Below are positions 18,094 through 24,496 of a DNA stretch of 48,434 nt, in pieces. The DNA is taken from contig JAEUQR010000187.1 of assembly GCA_016789705.1 (NCBI GenBank), positions 1-48,434 of the forward strand. The letters are read 5' to 3'. How positions within the stretch are numbered: the first letter of the stretch is position 1; every line of letters begins with the position of its first letter. Origin of the DNA: Acidobacteriota bacterium (GTDB taxonomy: Bacteria; Acidobacteriota; Vicinamibacteria; Vicinamibacterales; UBA2999). Position numbers and translations under genes: made by a program. The notes beneath the pieces are model-generated. The model did no database searches and was not told the origin of the DNA. It worked only from the letters and a program-made list of their open reading frames with translations.

Positions 18094-18810
18094 GTGCTGA
18101 TACCGTCGATTGATCTGAAGGCCGGGCGCATCGTGCAGCTCGTGCAGGGCGAAAAGCTGGCCGTCGAGTCGAACGACGTCGATGGCTGGATTGCGAAGTT
18201 CCGCGGGTTCAAGGCCGTGCAGCTCATCGACCTCGATGCCGCCATGGCCACCGGCAACAACGACGCGCTCGTGCGCTACATCTGCGGTAAGCTGCCGTGC
18301 CGCGTCGGCGGCGGCGTGCGTTCCGCCGCGCGCGCGCTCGAGCTCATCGACGCCGGGGCCACGCATGTCATCGTCGGCTCGTCGCTCTACCGCGGCGGCA
18401 GGGCCGGCGATCCGCAGGACTCGTACCTGAATCTCGGCTTCGCGCAGGAACTCGTGCGCGCCGTGGGCCAGAAGCGCGTCATCGGCGCCGTCGACAGCAA
18501 GGCCGGGAAGGTCGTGATCCACGGCTGGAAGACGGCGCTGCCGATCACCGCCGTGCAGGCCGTGCGGGCGCTCGAGCCGTACTGCGACGAGTTCCTCTAC
18601 ACACACGTGGACCGCGAAGGCCTCATGCAGGGCACCGACATGGGCGCGATCCTCGAGGTGGCGCGGGCCACGTCGCGGCAGGTCATCGCGGCGGGCGGCA
18701 TCACGACCGAGGCGGAGATCGAGGAACTCGACCGCCACGGCATTCACGCCGTGGTCGGCATGGCGATCTACACGGGCCTGCTGGCCGTCGAGGCGCCGTC
18801 TACTGAATGA
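18094..18810 (+). CDS. hisA: Phosphoribosylformimino-AICAR-phosphate ribotide isomerase
   Basis: Amadori isomerase converting ProFAR to PRFAR, the substrate of HisF/HisH. 238 residues, (beta/alpha)8 barrel. Catalytic Asp7 in IPSIDLKAG and a second Asp (134) in AVDSKAGKV; phosphate loops GGGVRSAA and AAGGITTEAE; THVDREGLMQG is the conserved loop. The GTG start follows the amidohydrolase stop by 4 nt, suggesting co-transcription with it rather than with the main his operon. It overlaps the convergent 132-aa gene by 11 nt. Confidence 0.93.
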   Translation: MLIPSIDLKAGRIVQLVQGEKLAVESNDVDGWIAKFRGFKAVQLIDLDAAMATGNNDALVRYICGKLPCRVGGGVRSAARALELIDAGATHVIVGSSLYRGGRAGDPQDSYLNLGFAQELVRAVGQKRVIGAVDSKAGKVVIHGWKTALPITAVQAVRALEPYCDEFLYTHVDREGLMQGTDMGAILEVARATSRQVIAAGGITTEAEIEELDRHGIHAVVGMAIYTGLLAVEAPSTE

Positions 18811-19198
18811 AGGCCACGGCGCGCACGGCGCGCGCCACGACGTAGATACGGTCGTTGTTCGATCTGGGGTCGGCGGGTGTCATGAAGAACCCCGGCCGGG
18901 CGGCGTCGTAGGCCGTGGTCGAGCCGACGATGGTCTCGCCGTCCTTGAAGACGACCTGCAGCTTGCGTCCAGGCACCAGGCGGTCGAACGCTTTCTTCTC
19001 CTGGTAGTCCTTGTTGCCGGCGTGGTCCTTCACGAAGAACACCGCCTTGAGCGACGGCACACCGATCCTGACCGGCGCGGCGCCCGCGTCGGGCGGAATC
19101 ACGTGGAAGAAGTCCCGCGTGACCGAGAAGTCCTGCGTGGTGCCCTTGACGATCCGGCCGTCGGCGAAACGCGCGACGACGCGGTTATGGATCTGCAT
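18800..19198 (-). CDS. Conserved hypothetical protein (DUF6982-like)
   Basis: 132 residues, no signal peptide, a compact beta-rich protein: RFADGRIVKGTTQDF at the start, LKAVFFVKD in the middle, VVFKDGETIVGSTTAY and GFFMTPADPRSNNDRIYVV at the end. I associate this pattern with a small family found mainly in Acidobacteria and relatives; the DUF number is from memory. GAGG lies 6 nt before the ATG but inside a strong hairpin (19205-19230). It ends inside the last 11 bases of hisA. Confidence 0.75.
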   Translation of the reverse strand: MQIHNRVVARFADGRIVKGTTQDFSVTRDFFHVIPPDAGAAPVRIGVPSLKAVFFVKDHAGNKDYQEKKAFDRLVPGRKLQVVFKDGETIVGSTTAYDAARPGFFMTPADPRSNNDRIYVVARAVRAVAFIQ

Positions 19199-19204
19199 GG
19201 CCGA

Positions 19205-19230
19205 CCTCGGCGCCGGGGGAGGCGCCGAGG
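19205..19230 (-). promoter_or_regulatory. Hairpin enclosing the Shine-Dalgarno sequence of the 132-aa gene
   Basis: Perfect 10-bp inverted repeat CCTCGGCGCC / GGCGCCGAGG with a 6-nt loop in the 5' leader. The last four bases of the stem on the minus strand are GAGG, the only Shine-Dalgarno candidate, 6 nt from the ATG. A TACGTT box at 19245-19240 could be the -10. The structure would hide the ribosome site unless opened. Confidence 0.6.
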
Positions 19231-19257
19231 CGGAAGCTTAACGTACGCGGAGCCCGC

Positions 19258-19263
19258 TACAAT
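19258..19263 (+). promoter_or_regulatory. -10 box TACAAT before the class I methyltransferase
   Basis: TACAAT, then 11 nt, then ATG at 19275, with no Shine-Dalgarno sequence between. One of the recurrent TANNNT boxes directly ahead of start codons in this window. Confidence 0.5.
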
Positions 19264-19274
19264 CCCTCTGCCGC

Positions 19275-20072
19275 ATGACGCCCGATCCCGCGCTCGTCAT
19301 CACCACCTACACCCTGGCCGCCGACACCATGGACGGCCTGCCGTTCTGGCACCACTACGGACGCCGGACGGTGGAACTGGCCGGCGTGCGGCAAGGCGAG
19401 CGGGTGCTGGATCTCTGCTGCGGCACGGGCGCCTCAGCGCTGCCGGCGGCGCGGGCGGTGGGCCAGATCGGGTCGGTGCTCGGCGTGGACCTCACGCCGG
19501 CGCTGGTAGAGGTGGCACGGGCCAACGCCGTGCGCCGGGGGCTCACGCAGCTGCGCGTCGAGGCCGGCGACGTGACGGCCCTCACCTTCCCGCCCGGCAG
19601 TTTCGACGTCGTGCAGTCGGTGTTCGGGATCTTCTTCGTGCCCGACATGCCCGCGATGCTGCGGCGGGCCTGGGACTGGCTCGCCCCCGGCGGCCGCCTC
19701 GTGACCACGGTGTGGGGCCAGACGGTGCTGTCGCCCGGCGAGCCGTACTTCTGGGAGGCAGTGACCCGCGAAGACCCGTCGCTCGACCACATCAGCCCGG
19801 CGGCGCTGCTCGCCGAGCCGGGTGCCCTTGCCCGGCTCCACGCCGACGCCGGCGTGCCCGCGCCTGAGGTGACCCTCGAATCGTGGCGCATGCCGCTCAC
19901 CTCCCCCGAGGCGTTCTGGCCGGTCATCATGGGCACGAGCAACCGCGGCGTCTTCGAGGGGCTACCCATCGAGGCCCAGGCACGGGTGAAGCGCGCGACC
20001 ATCGAGCGCCTGCGGGCCGAGAGCGTGAAGGCGCTCGAGATGGACGCGCTCGTGGCCGTGGCGCGAAAGTAG
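19275..20072 (+). CDS. Class I SAM-dependent methyltransferase (UbiE/MenG-like)
   Basis: 265 residues. SAM-binding motif VLDLCCGTGASALPAA (~45-60), GVDLTPALVEVAR, GDVTALTFPPGSFDVV and LAPGGRLVTTVWG follow the UbiE/Methyltransf_11 order. The C-terminal ~100 residues form a helical cap that probably sets the substrate. No neighbour indicates a pathway. The ATG sits 11 nt after a TACAAT box. Confidence 0.85.
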   Translation: MTPDPALVITTYTLAADTMDGLPFWHHYGRRTVELAGVRQGERVLDLCCGTGASALPAARAVGQIGSVLGVDLTPALVEVARANAVRRGLTQLRVEAGDVTALTFPPGSFDVVQSVFGIFFVPDMPAMLRRAWDWLAPGGRLVTTVWGQTVLSPGEPYFWEAVTREDPSLDHISPAALLAEPGALARLHADAGVPAPEVTLESWRMPLTSPEAFWPVIMGTSNRGVFEGLPIEAQARVKRATIERLRAESVKALEMDALVAVARK

Positions 20073-20098
20073 GCGGCCGCTGGCGCGTCCGGGCGCGG

Positions 20099-20497
20099 CT
20101 ACTTCGCCCGCGCCATCGACCAGTCCACCGTCGTGCCCATGGCGGCCGCGGATCCGGTGACGGCGTCGCCGTTCACCTTGCCAAGCATCTCGTAGGTCAT
20201 CGTCGCGCCGGGACGGTTCAGCACGAACGTGATCGTGTCGCCCTGCACGCTGCCCTTTTCGATCGGCCATGAGGCCCCGTTAACCTCGAAGGTGCCGGTC
20301 AGCGTCTCTCCCTCGGTCTTCATCTCTACGTTCGCCGACACGGTGCCCATGGGTGAGGTGAGGGTAAACGTCCAGCGGCCATCCGCCGGCGACTGAGCCG
20401 CGACAACGGCGGGGCAGGCGGCGAGAAGGGCGGCAAGCATAAGGGTGCGCATGAGGCGGTAAGACGCGCGCCGGGGCGCCGAGGTTGCATGCTTCAT
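20099..20497 (-). CDS. Small secreted protein of unknown function
   Basis: 132 residues. A basic start and hydrophobic segment (LMRTLMLAALLAACPAVVAAQ) form a signal peptide, then a ~95-residue beta-rich domain (DGRWTFTLTSPMGTVSANVEMKTEGETLTGTFEVNG...). The pattern of alternating strands looks like a lipocalin-type or small beta-barrel fold. Its ATG overlaps the amidase stop (ATGA), so the two are coupled. An internal ATG at 20452 is an alternative start. Confidence 0.72.
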   Translation of the reverse strand: MKHATSAPRRASYRLMRTLMLAALLAACPAVVAAQSPADGRWTFTLTSPMGTVSANVEMKTEGETLTGTFEVNGASWPIEKGSVQGDTITFVLNRPGATMTYEMLGKVNGDAVTGSAAAMGTTVDWSMARAK

Positions 20498-22056
20498 CGC
20501 ACGGGCGGCGTCGTGGGCGGCGGACGCCGGTGCGTCGTGGCCTGCTCGTAGGCGTAGGCCGCCCCGAGCAGCGTGGCCTCGCTCCACGCGCGTCCGAAGA
20601 ACGTGATGCCGGCGGGCAGGAGCCCCCCGCGCGTGTAGCCCATCGGCACCTGCACGGCGGGCCAGCCGGTCGTGGGCGAGAAGAACTGGCTGTTGTCGCC
20701 GCCCGGCGTGTTGAGGTCGCCGATGAGGCGCGGCGGGTTGCTCCACGTGGGATAGACGTAGGCGTCAAGGCGATGGGCATCCATCGTCTTCAGCACCGCC
20801 GCGCGCACCTGGTCGCGATACGTCGCTTCGGCCACGCACTCGGGCGTGCCCGGGCCGTTCGCCGGCCCCTGCTCGGTCTGCTCGAGCTGCCGCCGCACGG
20901 TGGGGTGGAACTTGCCGCCGCGCACGACCTCGGTCAGGTCGTTCACCCGCACGCGGCCCTTGCGGGCGGCGAGGAACTGGTTGAGATCGTATTTGAAGCC
21001 CTGGCAGGAGGCGATGCCCGGCTGCCGGCGGATGGCGTCGAGCCCGTCGATGGCCGCGGGATCGACGATGGCCGCGCCGGCGAGCTTCAGATCGTCGATG
21101 GCGCGCATGAAGACCTGCACGACCTCCGGGTCGGTGGAGTCGCGCTCGTAGGCCTCGCGCAGGATGCCGATGCGCATCCCGCGCAGGGCGTCGCGCCGGA
21201 GCGCCTGCGAGTAGTTCGGGATCTGGCGGCCACGCGCGGCGGCCGTGGCCGGGTCGTCCGGATCCTCGCCCACGACCACCTGGAACACCGTCGTCACGTC
21301 GGCCACCGTGCGGCCCATCGGGCCGGCGATATCGGCCAGCAGGCTGAGCGGAAACACACCGTTGCGGCTCGTGAGGCCCATCGTGGAGCGGATGCCCACG
21401 AGGGCCTGATGCGACGACGGCCCACGGATCGAGTTGCCGGTGTCGCTGCCAAGGCCCACCGCACCGAAGCTCGCGGCCACGGCCGCGGCAGTGCCGCCGC
21501 TGCTGCCGGCGGTGACGCGGTCGAGCATGTAGGGATTCTTCGTGTAGCCCGGCAGGATCGAGCTCAGCGTTTCGTTCGGCGTGAAGGCCCACTCCGCGAG
21601 GTTCGACTTCGCCAGCACGATGGCACCGGCGGCCTTGATGCGCGCCACCTGGAAGGCGTCAGTGGCCGGCACGTACCCTTCGAAGGTCAGCGAGCCGTTC
21701 GAGCTCTGCATTCCGGCCGTCTCGAAGTTGTCCTTCACGATCGTCGGGATGCAGTGCAGCGGCCCCACGGGACCACTCGCCTTGTAGCGCGCGTCAAGCG
21801 CGTCCGCCTCGCTGAGCGCCCGCGGATTCAGCGTGACGATCGCGTTCACCGCGGGACCGTTCTTGTCGTAAAGATCGATGCGCCGCTGGTAGCGCTCGAC
21901 GAGGCCGCGGCAGGTCAGCCGGCCGTCGCGGAACGCGGCGTGGATATCCGCAATGGACGCCTCTTCCACCTGGAATGGCGGCGTCTGGGCGTCGAGCGCT
22001 GGACCGGCCACGAACGCGGCGGCGAGAACGAGGGGAATCACGAGCGTGTTACGCAC
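20494..22056 (-). CDS. Secreted amidase-signature-family hydrolase
   Basis: 520 residues. A signal peptide (MRNTLVIPLVLAAAFVAGPALDA) directs export. The amidase signature is complete: catalytic Lys108 in CIPTIVKDNFET, cis-Ser in TAGSSGGTAAAVAAS (185/186) and nucleophile Ser209 in GSDTGNSIRGPSS. The rest follows the family to the C-terminal GWPAVQVPMG. Such secreted members are often annotated as amidases or Glu-tRNA amidotransferase A homologues, but there is no GatB/C here, so a free-standing amide hydrolase is likely. The GTG start is 6 nt after TAGAAT. Confidence 0.9.
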   Translation of the reverse strand: MRNTLVIPLVLAAAFVAGPALDAQTPPFQVEEASIADIHAAFRDGRLTCRGLVERYQRRIDLYDKNGPAVNAIVTLNPRALSEADALDARYKASGPVGPLHCIPTIVKDNFETAGMQSSNGSLTFEGYVPATDAFQVARIKAAGAIVLAKSNLAEWAFTPNETLSSILPGYTKNPYMLDRVTAGSSGGTAAAVAASFGAVGLGSDTGNSIRGPSSHQALVGIRSTMGLTSRNGVFPLSLLADIAGPMGRTVADVTTVFQVVVGEDPDDPATAAARGRQIPNYSQALRRDALRGMRIGILREAYERDSTDPEVVQVFMRAIDDLKLAGAAIVDPAAIDGLDAIRRQPGIASCQGFKYDLNQFLAARKGRVRVNDLTEVVRGGKFHPTVRRQLEQTEQGPANGPGTPECVAEATYRDQVRAAVLKTMDAHRLDAYVYPTWSNPPRLIGDLNTPGGDNSQFFSPTTGWPAVQVPMGYTRGGLLPAGITFFGRAWSEATLLGAAYAYEQATTHRRPPPTTPPVR

Positions 22057-22062
22057 GCGCGC

Positions 22063-22068
22063 ATTCTA
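22063..22068 (-). promoter_or_regulatory. -10 box TAGAAT before the amidase
   Basis: TAGAAT ends 6 nt before the GTG start of the amidase; no Shine-Dalgarno sequence fits in between, which implies leaderless translation. Confidence 0.55.
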
Positions 22069-22091
22069 CGTCGGGCCCGCGGGCCGTCCGG

Positions 22092-22490
22092 TCAGTACGT
22101 CTCGACCTCGAGGTGCGGCACGCGCCGGAAGTGCTCGACGTTGCGGGTGACGACCGGCATGCGGTGCGCGAGGGCCGTCGCGGCGATCCACAGGTCGTTC
22201 GTGCCAATGAGTTGTCCCACTCCGCGCAGGTGGCGCGAGGCGCGTCCGAACTCCCACGCCACGTCCGGTGTGACCGGCAACAGGAAGAAGGGCGCCAGGA
22301 AGGCCTCCCAGCGGCCGCGGTTCGCCATCGAGACGCCGGCGGCGAGTTCGCCGGCCACGATGGCCGGCAGGTACAGGCGCGCGCCGTCATTCCGCGTCAG
22401 GGAGTCGATGGCGCCGGTCGGCGCGCCATGCCGATGCTCACGCTCGAGGTCGATGAGGAAGGTCGTTTCGAGAATCAGCGCCCGGCCCAT
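22092..22490 (-). CDS. vapC: PIN-domain toxin of a VapBC module
   Basis: 132 residues, single PIN ribonuclease domain. Acidic site candidates: Glu8 in LETTFLID (where most VapC have Asp), Glu48 in AGELAAG, Asp99 in GTNDLWIAATAL, and Asn117 in TRNVEHF in place of the usual Asp. The Glu/Asn variant is a recognisable subtype but deserves note. GGAGG lies 5 nt before the ATG. The start overlaps the end of the antitoxin gene by 16 nt, the normal VapBC order. VapC toxins cleave tRNA or rRNA. Confidence 0.88.
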   Translation of the reverse strand: MGRALILETTFLIDLEREHRHGAPTGAIDSLTRNDGARLYLPAIVAGELAAGVSMANRGRWEAFLAPFFLLPVTPDVAWEFGRASRHLRGVGQLIGTNDLWIAATALAHRMPVVTRNVEHFRRVPHLEVETY

Positions 22491-22723
22491 TTGTCCTCCG
22501 GCGGGGCGTCGGCGGCTTTCGCGGCCTCGACCGTGGCGAGTTCTTCGTCCGTGAGCCATGGCGGTGAGGTTCGGAGCAGCGCCAGCAGTCCGGCGGCAGT
22601 GACCGTGTCTTCCGGCCAGGTCGCGCGCAACACGACTTCACTGAACGACTCGGTGGGATACCGCCGTGCCGCCTTGAGCCGCTCGTAGGCTTCGGTCTTG
22701 AGAGAGATGGTGCGGACAGCCAT
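22475..22723 (-). CDS. vapB: VapB-type antitoxin
   Basis: 82 residues. The N-terminus MAVRTISLKTEAYERLKAARR looks like a short DNA-binding beta strand and helix (ribbon-helix-helix-type antitoxins such as COG1753). The C-terminal half (AAGLLALLRTSPPWLTDEEL...) would wrap the toxin. It is followed with 16-nt overlap by the PIN toxin. A palindrome CTGTGC-N5-GCACAG 7 nt upstream of its start is a likely operator for autorepression. Confidence 0.85.
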   Translation of the reverse strand: MAVRTISLKTEAYERLKAARRYPTESFSEVVLRATWPEDTVTAAGLLALLRTSPPWLTDEELATVEAAKAADAPPEDKWAGR

Positions 22724-22730
22724 ACAGCCA

Positions 22731-22747
22731 CTGTGCACATCGCACAG
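22731..22747. promoter_or_regulatory. Candidate VapB operator
   Basis: Inverted repeat CTGTGC-ACATC-GCACAG in the 85-base space between the divergent vapBC and second vapC genes. A TTGACA on the minus strand lies just beyond it. The position suits autorepression of vapBC and perhaps control of the second toxin gene. Confidence 0.5.
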
Positions 22748-22808
22748 ATATCGTGTCAAGTCAGACTGCCATGTCCGCCTTGGTCGCCTCGAGGCCCGGC
22801 CTTGATGC

Positions 22809-23249
22809 GTGATCGACGTGAACGTGCTCGTGGCGCTCTTCGACCCCGACCACGTGCACCACGACCTGGCGCACGAGTGGTTCGGCGCCGAACGCGCCAA
22901 CGGCTGGGCCACGTGTCCCACGACGGAGAACACGTTCCTGCGTGTCATGACACACCCGGCCTACGACGGCACGGTCACGCGTCCGGAGGCCATCGCCGCG
23001 CGGCTCCGCCTCTTCAAGGCGAGCGGGCACCACCAGTTCTGGCACGACGCGGTGTCGATGACCGACCTCGAGCTCATCCGCCCGTCGTACATCCGCGGGC
23101 AGCGCCAAGTGACCGACGTCTATCTGCTGGCGCTCACCGTGCGCATGGGCGGACGCCTGGCCACGTTCGACAGGTCGATCAACGTGGGCGCGGTTGTGGG
23201 CGCCACGAAGGACACGCTGCGCGTCCTCAGCGCCGAGGCGAGCGTCTAG
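22809..23249 (+). CDS. Second PIN-domain protein (VapC-like), no adjacent antitoxin
   Basis: 146 residues, PIN domain with all four acidic residues in order: Asp3 (VIDVNVLVALF), Glu40 (PTTENTFLRVM), Asp103 (QVTDVYLLALTV) and Asp121 (LATFDRS). The GTG start is the first possible one, since an in-frame TGA lies two codons upstream. There is no open frame for an antitoxin on its strand between 22724 and 22808, so it is either an orphan or relies on the divergent VapB. Its stop codon shares the four bases CTAG with the stop of the convergent MetX-like gene. Confidence 0.85.
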   Translation: MIDVNVLVALFDPDHVHHDLAHEWFGAERANGWATCPTTENTFLRVMTHPAYDGTVTRPEAIAARLRLFKASGHHQFWHDAVSMTDLELIRPSYIRGQRQVTDVYLLALTVRMGGRLATFDRSINVGAVVGATKDTLRVLSAEASV

Positions 23250-24334
23250 CGGGCCAGGAAGCGGGCGATCTGCTCGTTGATGAACGCCGCGTCGGCGGGA
23301 TTACCGCCGCCGCCCGCCGAGTGTCCCCAGAGCGACGGGATTGGCATGAAGGTCGAGTTCGCCAGGAACTGCTGCTCGTAGCGCGCGTCGGCGATCGGGA
23401 AGTAGAGGTCCGTCTCGCAGGGCATGTAGAGCACCTTCGCCGTGATGGATCGCAGCGCCTTTTCGTGATCGCCACCGAAGCCCGGCGTGTCGCCCACGTT
23501 GTGGCGCTGCCAGGTGCGCGCGTGCAGGATGAGGTTGTTCGGATCGCGCACGGCATCGCGCGCGATGCGCGCGTTGAGTACCTCCTCCACCGTGGCCGAC
23601 TGCGGCTTGAAGAGTTCGCGCCGCCACCATTCCTGCGACCACACCCACGCTGCCCAGTGGGTGGACCACGCCGCCATGCCGGCCTTCGGCGGCGTCGTGT
23701 AGCGCCCGTTGTTGAAGGCGGGATCGGCAGTGAGCGCGCGAATGGCACTCTCGAGGCGGACGACGCCGTGCGGGTAGGTCTTCGCCGTGCCGCACCACGG
23801 CACGATGCCGTCCATGAAGCCGGGATGCGACACCGCCCACTGGAAGGCCTGCTCGGCGCCCATCGAGAAGCCGAGCACCGCGCGCACGTGTGTCACGCCG
23901 AGGTGCGCGAGCACGCGGCGCGAGGCTTCGACGTTGTCGCGGATGGAAATCGCCGGGAATTCGGGACCGGAGAGCGGCGCCGGCGTATTGCTCGGCGACG
24001 ACGAGCTGCCGTTGCCGAACATCTCGGTGGCCACGATGAAGAGGCGCGACGGGTCGAGCGCCTTCCCCGGGCCGATGAGGAAGTCGTAGCCGTGGTAGTC
24101 GGCGCCGTAGTACGACGGCAGGAGCACGGCGTTGTCCTTCGCCGTGTTCAGCGTGCCGAAGGTGGCATAGGCCACCTGCGCCGCGGCCAGCACGGCACCG
24201 CTCTCGAGGCGGAAGTTCGCGAGCGGGAGCAGCCGCCGGTTGGGATCGGCAGGCGGTGCCGGCGTCTGTGCGGACAGGACGGCGCCGGCACCGGCGAGGG
24301 CGAGCGCTGCAGCGAGCCAGGTCGCGGTCGGCAT
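23246..24334 (-). CDS. Secreted alpha/beta hydrolase of the homoserine O-acetyltransferase (MetX) family
   Basis: 362 residues. A signal peptide (MPTATWLAAALALAGAGAVLSAQ) is unusual for MetX, which is cytoplasmic. The fold and triad are those of the family: GFSMGAEQAFQWA with nucleophile Ser157, Asp in CETDLYFP (~308), His in SLWGHSAGGGG (~337), and FGTLNTAKDNAVLLPSYY near the start. Export makes a role in methionine synthesis unlikely; it is probably a secreted acyl hydrolase or transferase. The ATG is 7 nt after a TAGAAT box. Confidence 0.85.
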   Translation of the reverse strand: MPTATWLAAALALAGAGAVLSAQTPAPPADPNRRLLPLANFRLESGAVLAAAQVAYATFGTLNTAKDNAVLLPSYYGADYHGYDFLIGPGKALDPSRLFIVATEMFGNGSSSSPSNTPAPLSGPEFPAISIRDNVEASRRVLAHLGVTHVRAVLGFSMGAEQAFQWAVSHPGFMDGIVPWCGTAKTYPHGVVRLESAIRALTADPAFNNGRYTTPPKAGMAAWSTHWAAWVWSQEWWRRELFKPQSATVEEVLNARIARDAVRDPNNLILHARTWQRHNVGDTPGFGGDHEKALRSITAKVLYMPCETDLYFPIADARYEQQFLANSTFMPIPSLWGHSAGGGGNPADAAFINEQIARFLAR

Positions 24335-24341
24335 GCCGCAG

Positions 24342-24347
24342 ATTCTA
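24342..24347 (-). promoter_or_regulatory. -10 box TAGAAT before the MetX-like gene
   Basis: TAGAAT ends 7 nt before the ATG at 24334, with no ribosome site between; a leaderless start is likely. The REP-like cluster begins 7 bases further upstream. Confidence 0.5.
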
Positions 24348-24353
24348 CGCCCC

Positions 24354-24467
24354 TTGTAACGGGGTCTGTCACCATCACGGAATGTCTACGGGGTCTGTCA
24401 CGGTCACGGCGCGATGACCGTGACAGACCCCGAAGACAAGCGTTGACCGTGACAGACCCCGTTACAA
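24354..24467. repeat. REP-like cluster, family B: four copies in nested inverted order
   Basis: 114-bp element bounded by TTGTAACGGGGTCTGTCAC and its exact reverse complement. Inside are two further copies of the unit GGGGTCTGTCACGGTCA, one on each strand (about 24389-24407 and 24415-24432). The copy order is forward, forward, reverse, reverse. It fills the space between the divergent MetX-like and transhydrogenase genes. Confidence 0.8.
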
Positions 24468-24483
24468 CTGGCTGGGCGGCGGC

Positions 24484-24489
24484 TACACT
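24484..24489 (+). promoter_or_regulatory. -10 box TACACT before the transhydrogenase
   Basis: GGC-TACACT followed after 7 nt by the ATG at 24497. TTACAA at the end of the REP-like cluster, 16 nt upstream, could serve as a weak -35. Confidence 0.5.
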
Positions 24490-24496
24490 CTGCGGC

